A DNA stretch of 64,000 nucleotides from assembly GCA_009192285.1 (NCBI GenBank), contig WBVU01000008.1, positions 2,242,370 through 2,306,369 on the forward strand. Reading direction: 5' to 3'. The notes under the pieces are model-generated. The model did not search any database and was not told where the DNA came from. It saw only the letters and a program-made list of their open reading frames with translations. The DNA comes from Morchella semilibera. Its lineage: Eukaryota > Ascomycota > Pezizomycetes > Pezizales > Morchellaceae. The position numbers were made by a program, and so were the translations under genes. Shown here one piece after another: positions 33,574 to 45,129 of the stretch (the stretch's first letter is position 1; every line of letters begins with the position of its first letter).

Positions 33574-34647
33574 CTAAACGAGCATCAACCTCGACTTGAC
33601 AACACCGCCGGAAAAGTTCCTCATAGCCTTCATCTTCGGCCTTGGAGTCTGCAATCTCCTAAAAGCTTCTTCGACATGTCTGGCCTCAATAGCAGTTCTT
33701 CCTTCTCTGCATGGAAAAGAAACTTCTCCCGCTTCCTCTTGCGGCTCTTTTCCCGACTCTGCATAAGGACCTGATCTTCAGCTTCCTTAACTCTTAATGC
33801 CTCTTCAGTCAATGTCTGCACAATCTCAAAAGTTAAAAATCCCAAGATATCGACAATATCATCGTTAGGCTTTGCCTCTGTCACCGTTCCAAAACCGGCC
33901 CATTCCCTAAAACGTTTGCCCTTTCTGAAGGTGAAGGACGCTTGCCTGCACTCAGACCAATGGACATACTCGTCCCTGGTCATGCCTCTCGTCCTCTCGT
34001 CGGCGTTCTTGAGTCTTTGCAACGTCGCATAGTTTGCCTCAACCTCATCTTCATCTTCGTCCTCTTCGCGTTCTGGGACTTGTTCCGAGAAGTAACTAGC
34101 GACTTCCCATGGGAGACCAATTTTTGCTTTCCGCTGCTTCATCTGCATCGGTCCTCCACTCCCTGCGATCCCCGCTGCTGCATCCTCCAACAGGTCCGCA
34201 GGGTCAGGTGCACCGGCGCCTCCATTGGGGTCTTGTTCCTTGGCAGTTTTGCGGACGTCTTTCCATGAGAGGTAGGTACGTAGCCGGGATACCTTGGCTT
34301 TGTCGTGGCGGATTAGGAATATGAGGTCGTCGGTAGAAATAGACCGGGAGCCACGACGGGCGGCTTGGCTTGTGCACTGGAGGAGCTGAAGAAAACAGTT
34401 TTGTTAGGCAGTTGTTTTTGTCGGGGGAGCTATGGGAAGCTATACCATTTCAATAACTTGACCGCGGACTATTTCTTCGATTATGCCGGTTGTTTCAGCA
34501 TTTGGTTCGCCAGTTTCGCCGGAGACGAACATCATCTAGAAGATCTATAAGCACAGTCGCGTGCGCGCGGGGAGATACAAGGTATGAGGGTACCTGTTGG
34601 ATCTCTACACGATACTTGAACTTGTCTTTATCATTGTTGTTTGCCAT
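33574..34647 (-). CDS. SPT3: SAGA subunit SPT3, with one apparent frame break
   Basis: Exons are 34594-34647, 34446-34535 and 33574-34385. The N-terminal histone fold ([19 protein letters not shown] in two parts, [35 protein letters not shown]) pairs with the C-terminal one. The middle has [14 protein letters not shown] and [12 protein letters not shown], and the protein ends with the invariant-looking [14 protein letters not shown]. About 318 residues once joined. Spt3 binds TBP within SAGA. The frame changes by one base near 33709-33712, between KFLFH and [16 protein letters not shown]. One extra G (CATGGCAGA instead of CATGCAGA) would fix it, giving [16 protein letters not shown]. There are no intron signals there, so a missing base in the assembly is likely. 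Confidence 0.9.
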
Positions 34648-36383
34648 TGTTTATTATGATTTCTAGTAGTAGTGTTGTTGGTTAAAGTCAGTAGATGTCT
34701 ATAGTTGTGCTGGGTGAGCAAGGCTGGCCTAAGTTGGTGATAGCTGTGGGGGGGGGGGGGTGGTGATAGTTGTGACTAAAGGGTTTCGCGTGTATTCTGA
34801 CCATTCCACCAAGGCCGGGTAAGTCGGGTGGATTATGCAGGAGTCTTAGCCTGTCAAGAGTTTTGAGGTCGCGTAGAGATCTAACTAAAATTCCTTCTTT
34901 GGTGTGCATGCATGTCAAAGGTTAGCCCGAACCCTAGCCCTGTTACTTGATCAGCTGCTAGCCAGTAGGGTGCTTTGATTATAATCCTTTTCGGTAGAAC
35001 CGCCAGAGCTCTTTATAACTTGCATAGAAGCTCTATAATACATGTAGTTTTCTTCTAAACTCGTACACAACTCATAGAGATACATACATGTATCATAGTA
35101 TGGAGGTGTGTGTATTCAGGGGGGTCGTTTGTCATATGAGTGCGAAGATACATATATGTATGTACCTACATCATGTCCTACATTGTAATGATTATAATAG
35201 GCCATAAAAGCAGCTATGTAATGTGGAAATACATGTATTAGTAGAGCTGGGTGCAATAGAATATTATTACCTTAGGAGGCATCACGGTGAAGGGATAAAA
35301 CGAGTAAGATATGCCTGCGTACTACTATAGAGCGGATACTCCCGCGTCAAGTTCACTAGGGTGCCTGAGACCAACGAATCGTGCTGTAGGGCAGAAACCT
35401 TAAAAGCAGGCGAGCTAAGGAAGCGATATTCAGGGACCAGACACTGCTGCCCTATGGCGACAGAGGCGTAAATGACTGCATGAAGTTCTATTACCTGCAA
35501 AGAACCCATATCCTATTACCTACATAATTATATAAGCCGAGCCCAAATTATCACAGCCACCTAGCCACAACACCGGCCCATAAGCTACATGTAGATCTGT
35601 AGTATATGTACATACATACATGTATGTATGTATGTCTGTAAACGCTTTGATTCGGCAGCCCTTCTGGTTAAAAGATCGCACTTTTTAAACTTAGGGACTC
35701 AAGTGTTGGGTGCGTTGTGGTGAAGACCCCCGTAGTAAAGCTCTTTTCAGAGACAGAGCCAATGATAGCTGAAAGTAATGCAGTTTTAGTGCCAAGAAAG
35801 CAAGTTATCGGTCCTGCACCGACCGAACAGTAAACCGAGCTCTGGGAAGTGTTGGGTATGATAGCTGTGGGGGCCCCCCCCCCTTACCCTTGCCCCCCCC
35901 CCGTACTCTGGGTGACTCTAGCTCGAAGCTACAGCCTACAGCAGTAGCAGCATAGGTATTAAAATCAGAGGGGTACATGCGCTCTATCCTACATGTACCT
36001 GCCCTGCCAGCTACATTACCATATCATCATCAACACATCTCGCTTTTTCACCCCAAGAGGTGGTGTGTAGTATCTTCCTGTATTTCTTAAGATCTATCCA
36101 CTCGCTGGACGCTAGGTAAGCTGAGCAGTTTATCCCCCCCCCCCCAATCCTCCCACCTCCCACCCACCATCCAAATTTCCATCCAATCCATCATCCACCA
36201 TTACTGCTGCCCAACTCGAAAGAGAGTGGGAAAAAGCAACGAAACATACACCTAGGGAAAAAAAAAGGGCTTACTAAGTGCTCCTAATTTCTAGGGTAGC
36301 TCACGTGCTACACTAACTTCCCTTCTGGGATCGGCACGCATCAATAACGTCGCCGCCCAGGCAGCACGCGACGGAGCTCAGAA
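34648..36383. other. spacer with palindrome cluster and homopolymer runs
   Basis: The 300 bp beyond 34648 are the SPT3 promoter and hold a CCCTAGCCCTG box (34931-34941). Five or six TACATGTA palindromes lie between 35039 and 35996. Long C runs lie at 35873-35883, 35892-35902 and 36137-36147. CT-rich sequence precedes the zinc-finger gene. No gene is seen. Confidence 0.45.
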
Positions 36384-37147
36384 ATGATCAAGAGCACAAC
36401 ATCTAACGTCCCCACTGTTCCCACTGTACATATGCGGCCACGCCGAATAACCGCAGAAACCATGCCAGCAGAAGAAGACTCGCCACCTACCTCCCCCGAC
36501 ACAAAGATCAAGCCGAAAGAACTTGAGTGTCCTATCTCTGAATGTACCAAGCGATTTACCGGCGAAAGGGGCATCAGGGGCCATCTCGCCCTCTACAAGG
36601 AACGCTTTCAGGAGTTCGCGTATAACTCCTCGCTCGACCTAATCTCTATCTCGTCCGGTGTCAACCGTGAAGAGCTCGATAACAAGAGAAAGAAGAAAAG
36701 GAAGAAGGAGAAAGATCCGCCCGAAAGTGGGAAAGAGAGCTTTGAGTATCTCAGTGCGCATTATCAGGAATGGAAATCGCGATATGGTGAGACGTTGATC
36801 CTCTCATTGCAATCGAGTTCTAGTAAAATTTTCTTTTCTATCGATGTAATGTCTTCTGACTTACCCGCTAACGATTACAACCATTTGAATGATAGACGTC
36901 CCCAAAGAAACCCTTTAAAGAGCGGCACCGCGAAGCTGCCACAAAGTACCGCGTCAACAACAAGGACAAAGTTAGGAAAATGGTCAAGCTGAGCAAGTTC
37001 AGAGCCAAAGCGAAAAGGCAGGGACTCAGTGATGAGGACGCTGAAACGAAGGCCCAGGAATGGATCAAAGAATGGGAGAGGAAACAGCCCGACAGGAAGC
37101 CTGCTTCCAAAAGGGAAAGCCCTGAAGATGATCAGGACGAGCCCTGA
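36384..37147 (+). CDS. uncharacterised protein with a degenerate C2H2-type finger; frame join unclear
   Basis: The first exon (36384-36786) carries CPISECTKRFTGERGIRGHL, a C2H2-like finger lacking the second His, then a basic KRKKKRKKEK stretch. A second coding part (36896-37147) is Lys/Arg/Glu-rich and helical (KERHREAATKYRVNNKDKVR, LSKFRAKAKRQGLS, EWIKEWERKQ). An intron 36787-36895 has donor GTGAGA, branch GCTAAC and acceptor GATAG, but the phase is off by one. Losing one A of the AAAG run at about 36904 would give DVPKKPFKERH in frame. It is probably a nuclear, nucleic-acid-binding protein. I do not know the family. Confidence 0.65.
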
Positions 37148-38100
37148 CCGCAGGCTTAGGGAGGCTTTTCGGGGGAATATTTCTTAGGAGTTGGGTTGCA
37201 AGTATTAGGATAACAAATTGTAATGACTGATTGAACGGGATAACTACGGAATTTTAGCTAAAATTTGCGCTTCCCTTATTTCGCGAAGTGGTAATGATAG
37301 AAAATTCACTTGTACTTGGCAGAGGTAATGATTTAAATGTTCCTTTCAGATAACCGATGGCTAGACCGGTTTGAATCAGCCGCCAACTCCCAACCCCCTT
37401 CATTACCTGTACTTTCTTTACATTTACGTGTTATCGCACGATCGCTTTGTCGTTTGGAATAGCTACATATCTTTATTTTATTTTTTAGTATTATAGTTAG
37501 ACTCAGAGCTCTACGTAATATATAATTACATGTAGGGTTAAGAAGAAAAAGAGCTTAATTTCTTGGCCCTATTAACGGTCGCTAAACGCTAAAGCGAAAC
37601 TATTAAGACCAATAACAGGCGATATGTGGCATGTTTTCATCCATGATCTATCCTGAATCTATTCTTTATGCACTCCTAAATTTTCGTCTGCCACTGATTA
37701 AAGGCTGTGCAGAAATATTAGATTCTCTAAAAAAAAAACTTTCCGACTTGCCGTTTTAATTTAGATTTACCAATAACAACTTGTGGTTAGTACGATTTTA
37801 TGGTAACTGTCAAAAATCAGGAAAAGAGGTCATTGACCCAGCTTAGGTAATATGATGGATGTATAATCTCAAGAGCCGATACCGTATCAGAATTAATTTT
37901 GGAGTAATATGCTATGAGAATTAAAGAGCTACACTCCCCTCATATACTAGCTTTTAAACGGAGTATAGAATACGGGTCTGGAATCTCCGCGTTTCACATT
38001 AGATGGCCAAAATAGGCTTCTTCAAGGAAGCTATGATAGAGTACGCCTTCATAATGGAAAGAGGAGGGGGCTACTCCTTCAGAATTTTGATTCATGTACT
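37148..38100. other. spacer between convergent genes
   Basis: These 953 AT-rich bp between two 3' ends hold one TACATGTA at about 37527 and no gene. Confidence 0.45.
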
Positions 38101-39176
38101 CTATTTACCATCACCAGCGTAGTTTTCATCCGGGAAGAAAATCTTTCTCTCCGCACCTCTATCAGTGAGTACAACCATTCGGATGACACCTCCAGAGCTT
38201 CCATCCCACTTGATAGCTTCTGTTAACGCTCCCTTGACGAATTGTATACACTCGCCCTCGGTGAAATCCTCCTTCCATTTGGCATCGCAGTAACCGTAGA
38301 TGTACGTTGAGCCGGAACCACCAATAGCGTAACGCTGCTTGTGAAGTGAACCACCTAGAGGAATGGAATAGACTTCCCCCCCATGACGTTTGTCGTAACC
38401 TGCAATGATGACGCCAGCGCTCAGGTTATCTTTGTTGTCGTAACAGAGCTCTTGGAAAAAAGAAGCTGCGATCCGGGTAGCTGGAGGCTCGCATTTGTTA
38501 CGCTGGGAGTGAAATGTCAGATTTCCATTTATCATCAGAAAGATACCACCGAAGAAAAATGGGGAAAAGCGTACTTATACATCTGTAGGTGGTAGTGGAC
38601 AATATCAGCGATGGCCTGGGTATCAGCAGCTGAACCAGAACTACACAAACAATTAGTAACTAGCCATAAGAGGATGTTTGATGTATATCCGATAAGAACT
38701 AACCGGCAACACCAGATTGTATCGTGGACCTGGGTGAGCTTATCTGTCACTCTGTTCGCAATGTAGGATCCGGTAGTTGTTCGAGAATCGGCACCTGAAA
38801 TCAACCAGTTCTATAAGCTAATTTTTTATATCACCAGCTGAAACAGATAGAATAGCATACCAAGGACAACACCGCCGTCGAAAATTGCTGCCATACTATG
38901 CGTTTCGATCAATATGAAGCTCGGAGTGGAAGGGAAGGTGTGCTTGTTGAATCTCAACCCTGGTGCTTACATGGAAGTTCCCAAACTGAAAAGCGAAGTC
39001 AGCTGTTATGTTCCAAAAGATTCTAGGAGAAGATAGATGAAACTTACTTCACCTCACCCTTCTTGAGATGCTCCATGTCAACATGGACGCCATCTATCTT
39101 GTCAGCATCAGTTCTGTCGCAAGAGAAGGTGTATCAACTGACCTACGCTTAAATTACCGGTGTGTCTCGAATTCAT
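38101..39176 (-). CDS. PRE3: 20S proteasome subunit beta1 (caspase-like)
   Basis: Seven exons in 1.08 kb: 39158-39176, 39048-39093, 38971-38985 (15 bp), 38861-38895, 38704-38794, 38581-38640 (or to 38550) and 38101-38502. The joins give [37 protein letters not shown] in pieces. After propeptide cleavage the catalytic Thr is in GTS. The rest shows [73 protein letters not shown] and [16 protein letters not shown]. The sixth junction is uncertain: the good donor after HLQ-AT is out of phase by one, while a donor at 38549 keeps phase but adds about 11 residues. A missing G at the acceptor is the other reading. Confidence 0.92.
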
Positions 39177-39485
39177 GATGATTCTTGTGTGTGCGTGCAG
39201 CTCTGCGGGGTATTTGGAGATGGATAGATGCGATGTCTGGCCAGGGAACGCGAATACACCAGCTCGGAGGTGAGGTTATTGGTAATTGCGGGCACACACA
39301 TTGGGGTGTTACCCGGAAGTGGAGGGGCTAAGATCTTATCTTGATAATCTGGCCTTTCGCCTGGGTTCGTGGAAGGTGGCTCTTTTGATTGTCCTCGATC
39401 TCCACTGCTCCGTTCAACTCACAACTATAATTCTGTCACCATCCCTTACTACCTGTACTGAAAGCTAAGATTTGAATCATTAAAT
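39177..39485. promoter_or_regulatory. shared bidirectional promoter region, PRE3 / SLY1
   Basis: These 309 bp separate divergent starts. The proteasome promoter motif (PACE-like GGTGGCAAA) was looked for and not found on either strand. Confidence 0.45.
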
Positions 39486-41806
39486 ATGGCTACTACGCGC
39501 CAAACTTTGCGAGATCGTCAAGTCGGTAGGTGTGTACTCTCCGGCCAGCAGCAGCATTAGCTTAGCTCTATGCTTTGCCGAAATCTTACTGACCAATCTT
39601 TCCTCTCTACTTGTAGCCTCCATCGAGAAGATCCTAAACCTAAATCATGATCAAGCGAAGCATGAGCCCGAGGCAAATGGTCTTATTCCATCGTCTACTC
39701 CGATTCTGAACGAAGAAGGAGAGCCCATATGGAAGGTGCTCGTCTTTGACAACCTCGGCCGTGATGTCATTTCGTCTGTCCTTAGAGTTCAGGACCTTCG
39801 GAACTTTGGAGTGACCATACATCTCAATCTGCACACCCCTCGTCACCCTATCCCAGACGTCCCAGTTGTCTACCTGGTCGAACCAACCGCTGAGAATATT
39901 AATGCAATTTCCGCGGATCTTTCTAAGAACTTATATGATACCGCATATGTGAACTTTCTCTCTTCAATTCCCCGTGCTCTTCTCGAGGACTTTGCGGCAA
40001 CAACGGCTCAGAACAATAATTCCGAGAAAATCGCACAAGTGTACGATCAATACCTGAACTTCGTGGTCTCCGAGCCGGACTTATTCAGCTTAAACCTAAA
40101 AGACGTGTACTACACCTTGAACTCTGCGCGGGTAGCCCAAAGCACTATTGAAGAGACTGTTGATAAAGTTGTTGGGGGGTTATTTTCGGTGGCGGTTACA
40201 ATGGGGTCTATCCCTATAATCCGGGCTCCTAAAGGGAATGCTGCAGAGGCCATAGCTCAGAAGCTCGACCGCAAGCTACGTGACCATGTTCTTAATTCTC
40301 GCGACAATAACTTATTCTCGGCCCGTGCGGGCTCTACCGCTACCCCAATGGCCCGTCCGGTCTTGATCATTCTTGACCGTATTATTGATCTTATCCCAAT
40401 GCTATCACATTCGTGGACTTACCAATCTCTGGTTCACGATGTACTAAATATGCGACTGAACCGGATTACGGTGGAGACAATCGATGATAATGGCAAAATT
40501 GGGAAGAAGAGTTATGATCTTAACTCGAATGATTTCTTTTGGGCCAGAAATGCTGGTGTACCGTTTCCACAGGTTGCGGAAGATATTGACGCCGAGCTGA
40601 CGAGATATAAAGACGATGTTGCTGAAATTACAAGGAAGACTGGCACAAGTTCATTGGAAGATCTACAAAGGCAAGTCTATTTCTTTTTTCTTCCCCTTGA
40701 GAGTAGTTTGGCTGATGTTTTAGTAGCGACGTTGGGTCTTCGGCGCAACACCTCAAAGCTGCAATCACTCAATTGCCGGAGTTGCGCGACAGAAAAGCAA
40801 TTCTCGACATGCACATGAACATTGCACATGCACTTCTAAAGGGGATTAAAGAGCGCCAGCTTGACAATTTCTTCCAGATCGAGGAAAACATTACAAGGCA
40901 AACCAAAGTCCAGCTTTTGGAAGTTATCAATGACCCCGAGAGGAAGAATCCCGTAGATAAAATGAGGATGTTTATTATTTGGTATTTGAGCACCGAGAGC
41001 GTTGTTAGTAAAGTTGATATGAATGAGTACGAGGAGGCTCTAAAAAATGCGGGCTGTGATCTAGCTGCCTTGACATACGTCAAGAAGTAAGTAAATTCCC
41101 GCTTGACACCCCCCTACGCAGTTTTTCTCATAATAATTTTAGGGTGCGCGAAATTACGAAGATATCAATGATAACTGCACCATCCCAGCAGCCTGCGCAG
41201 GCCACTAGCGGCACGACCGATATCTTCAAAGGGTTTAGCTCCATTAGCAATAGGGTAAGTTATCCTTCATAATTGCTCTGGTCATGCGTTTCAGTGTACT
41301 AAAATCTACTCTAGTTGAACGAACTCAAAGATGGAGCACTTGGAGGTGGATTCGGAGACTTGATCTCAGGAGTAAAGAACTTTCTTCCCGTCAATAAGGA
41401 TCTTAACGTTACAAAGATCGTGGAGTCCCTCATGGATCCTACCTCAGCATCTACCTCTGCACTTGCAAAAACTGAAAACTATCTCTATTTTGATCCTCGT
41501 TCATCTACTGCACGCGGTACTACCGGTGCTCCAGCTGGAGCCGCCAGACTTGGGCCAGACGGCAAGCCAGTTTCAGGAGGGCCGACCTTTGGGCAACGTC
41601 GTCAAGGGTTTACAGAGGCTGTTGTATTTACAGTCGGGGGCGGTAATATGGAGGAGTATGGAAATTTGCAGGAATGGAGTAGGAGGAATAATGCTGGTGC
41701 TGCTGGGACTGTTGTCAGGCGTAAGGTTGTTTACGGTAGTACTGATTTGATAAGTGCGGAGAGATTTGCAGACGGCGAATTGAAGAGACTTGGAGAAGAG
41801 GGTTAG
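39486..41806 (+). CDS. SLY1: Sec1/Munc18 protein SLY1
   Basis: Exons are 39486-39525, 39617-40670, 40727-41086, 41143-41254 and 41315-41806, giving 685 residues in perfect phase. Typical parts are KVLVFDNLGRDVISSVLRVQDLR in pieces, VTIHLNLHTPRHPIPDVPVVYL, the SM-fold RPVLIILDRIIDLIPMLSH and WTYQSLVHDVL, then MHMNIAHALLKGIKERQLD. The C-terminus has FTEAVVFTVGGGNMEEYGNL. Sly1 binds the syntaxin Sed5 and drives ER-Golgi membrane fusion. The second intron (40671-40726) uses a GC donor, AG|GCAAGT, with branch GCTGATG and acceptor TAGTAG. The join gives LEDLQ-SDVGSSAQHL. Confidence 0.96.
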
Positions 41807-42269
41807 ACTATGGTAGAATAATGTAGCTTCTAGGGGGTTGGTTTATAGGAAAGCCACTGATTGTAATAAGAGTGTTAGCAGAAATATGATTGACTATTTC
41901 TTTTTTTCTTTTCCGGGAGCAAAATGCTATTTGTGTATATCAAATTACGGAGCACTCAGGAGAGTAGCATGCACTTTCGATATTACAAATGACGATTACT
42001 ACATGCAGTCACAAATGATTACTTAGAGGGGCTCGTTAGATCTCAGTGCATAATATCGAGACGCATGATATCGTACTCCGCTAGTAGCCGTGGTTTCTGT
42101 CGGTCCTGGAGAGTTAAAGATACATGTAATACATGTCTTGGCGTACCATGCACCTTGCCCCTTGGCACTTCAGCTCTTGATGTTCGTTTGTCCATGTCCA
42201 GTCTTGTGCATCCTGCCAACGACCTCCTGCATTGATCAACACTATTTACTCCCCACCCCGCGTTCTGTC
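41807..42269. other. spacer, SLY1 end to PRP3 start
   Basis: These 463 bp hold the SLY1 3' region and PRP3 promoter. ACATGT palindromes lie at 42121 and 42130. Confidence 0.45.
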
Positions 42270-44051
42270 ATGGTCTCCACAGTGCAACCATCGCTGAAGC
42301 GACCTTTCGAAGAAGAACAACCTTCAGGAGCTAGCAAAAAACCCAAAATGGCCCCCCCCGACCAGGAAAAGATTCAGCAAATGATAGCGGAAGCTCGAGC
42401 CAGAGCTGCCGCTATCGCTTCAAAGAAGGGAATTACTTCGCAGCAGCAGCAACCCCAGAAAGATGCGTCTGCTACTCCCCCGCCCGCAGCACAAACAGCT
42501 GCAGACCGCTTGGCGGCCATGAGGGCACGCGTTTCTGGCGCGGTCTCAAGATCCGCGAGTATCGCCGCGAGTCTTCCCAACAGACCCCCAGCGACACCTT
42601 TTAATCATAGAAGGGAAGAACAGGAGATGGACGATGGGCCGAAAGCCAGGGGTGGTCTGGACGTTGGACTTCATCCTGCATTGCTGGGAGATGGTGGTGA
42701 TATGGGAGTGCGCAAAGGGGGGAAAGGCGGCCTGGCACCAAAGTTTGCCACTACAATGGCGAACCGACGTCCTGATGCTGTCCAGCGAGGCAAAAATAGA
42801 GGAAAGAAACAGTTAGAGATTGCCGGACCTTCGCCAGACTTGACTGATCCGACAAAGAACCCATACTTTGATCCGAATTTGTCGTCGAAGGCGATTGCGC
42901 CGAGGAGGATAAATAAGGCATTGGTGTTTAATCAGAAGGGAAAATATATTGAGCAAGCCAATGCTTTGCGTCGACAAGCAGCGTTGGAGACTATGAAGAA
43001 GAGGATTGCTGAGGCTGCGCGGAAGGTCGGCATTGATGAGGACATGCATGCCGATAAGGCCTTTTCTGTGAGTACCTAAAGGTTCTTATGCCCTGTTTCT
43101 CTTTTGCTAGAGACTGACTTTGTTTTACAGCGTGAACCACCGCCAGATATCGAGTGGTGGGACCAGGGCCTTACAACTGCGTCGTCCTACCTGTCATTAA
43201 CGCCGGAAACACTCCTTATAGACACTCAAGACTCCATAATTACATCATACATCCAGCACCCAGTACTCCTCGCCCCGCCCCAAGACAATCTAGCGCCAGC
43301 GGCAAAGCCTATGCCTCTCACAAAACGCGAACAAAAGAAGATTCGTCGCCAGCGCCGTGCGGAAGCTCTTAAAGAGAAGCAGGCAAAAGTACGCCTTGGG
43401 CTAGAACCCCCACCTCCTCCGAAGATTAAGAAGAGTAACCTTATGAGAGTTCTTGGAGACGAGGCCGTTAAAGACCCTACCGCAGTCGAGGCAAGGGTCA
43501 ATAGAGAAATCCAAGAAAGATATGAAACACACCTGAAAATGAACGAAGAACGTAAACTCAGCAAAGAACAGCGTCACGAAAAACTCCATGCGAATCAGGA
43601 GAAAGATCAGGCGATGGGAATACGCTGCCTTGTTTTCCGTATCGAAACTCTCGCAAATGGTCGGCATAGATATAAGATTAATATCAATGCGGAACAGCTT
43701 GCACTTACGGGTATCTGTATCTTGAACCCGAAATTTAATCTTGTCATCGTCGAGGGAGGGTCTTACTCAATTACCAAATATAGGAAGCTAATGGTCAACC
43801 GCATTGACTGGAAGGAATCACTTGCTCCCAAGGAAGGAGCTGAGGGAGAGCCGGAAGAAGAAGTTGGAGAAGTTGACATGGAAAAGAACATGTGTACACT
43901 TGTATGGGAGGGAGAGCTGAAGCAGAAGGGCTTCAAGAAGTTTACCACAGAACGATGTCCAACGGACGCATTGGCGAAGGAAAGGCTTGAAAGGGCCAAA
44001 ATGGAATTTATGTGGACTCAGGCTAAGAATGCCGTTACAAAGGAGGTCTAG
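42270..44051 (+). CDS. PRP3: U4/U6 snRNP splicing factor PRP3
   Basis: Two exons, 42270-43067 and 43131-44051, give 572 residues. The N-terminal third is low complexity (Ala, Gln, Pro). The PRP3 domain follows: GGLDVGLHPALLGD, TDPTKNPYFDPNL, then EPPPDIEWWD across the join, SYIQHPVLLAPP, LTKREQKKIRRQRRAEALKEKQ in pieces. The C-terminal ferredoxin-like DUF1115 domain follows (FRIETLANGRHRYKININAEQ, NLVIVEGGSYSITKYRKLM, RIDWKE, MCTLVWEGELKQKGFKKF). Prp3 binds the U4/U6 duplex in the tri-snRNP. Start: the ATG at 42270 gives a family-like start. An upstream GTG frame is ignored. Confidence 0.96.
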
Positions 44052-45129
44052 CGGTGGGAAAAGTTCATTGGTGTTCTTTTAGACTATACTGTATTTATAA
44101 AGTGTATTAGTGACACTGGTGTTTATTCATGAATCATACACAATCACTCGCACCATGATTGTCCCCCCCCCCGAATCCTGAAACTTCGAAGGATCATTAG
44201 TCATGATTTTGCGTAAATGGGGGATTCTAAAAAAAGTCCGCGCTTTAGGAAGAGTTATGGTATTTACTATAATGGGCTGTCTCGATTAGAGTAATGTTCA
44301 TCTAGGTACTTGTGTAGTTTTATTTCTTTATATACCCTAATATGAGGATTGGGAACACCAAATTGTACAAGTAGTAGTGAGATTTGTCCGTCTTGTACTG
44401 TGTGTCCTCCAACCCTCTGGACCTCTCTGTCGTTTAGAGGGTGCCCCTATCAAGGCCAACAAGCCGGTAAATTTGTTTTACCTAGCTTCGTCTAGCCGCT
44501 GTGGATATGAAGAATTTGGAACGAATACATTAACCCTAACTTTAGCAGGCACTAGAGTGACCACCATTATGAAAATAGATATCAAATATTACGTAATGTA
44601 GGCAGCTAGCGGTCGGGTTTTCGGTTGGGGAAATAGCGTGTATACGTATATCCAAGTCCGTCTATTTTCAATGTACATTTACGGATCTCCGCATCCACCG
44701 AGAAACAACAATATTATACACATAGTTATTAAAACCAGTAAAAGCAAAACAAAACCATAAACAAAATAACATATACCTTTTTGACGCGGGGAAATGAGTA
44801 ATTATGAAAGTTTAAACGCCTCAGTAAATGGGGGGAAAGAGAAAAGAAGAAATAGGAATGATATGTATGACCAGGAGGTATTTTAGGTACTCGCTCTATA
44901 AATGATAAAACTCCGGAAAACCCCAAGAAAAACTGTACAAACCCCAACACCGAAACTACCGAAAGAAAGAAATACTACACTACTACAAAACGATTAATGA
45001 TACAAAACAATAGATGATCCGTTTTCGTAACTCTTGTTCCAGACATTAAGTAAGTAAACGGCGGCGGGGCATCCCGATGCGTAAAAGGAAAGTAGTTAAT
45101 GAAATCAAAGAAGGGGGTTTGGCGTCCCG
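44052..45129. other. spacer between convergent PRP3 and DLT1
   Basis: This stretch is AT-rich, with a C run (44162-44171) and no supported gene. A 74-residue frame at 44377-44601 lacks codon bias. Confidence 0.45.

Noticed and set aside
44377-44601. 74-residue frame downstream of PRP3
   Set aside because: Between two convergent 3' ends, no codon bias or recognisable motif.
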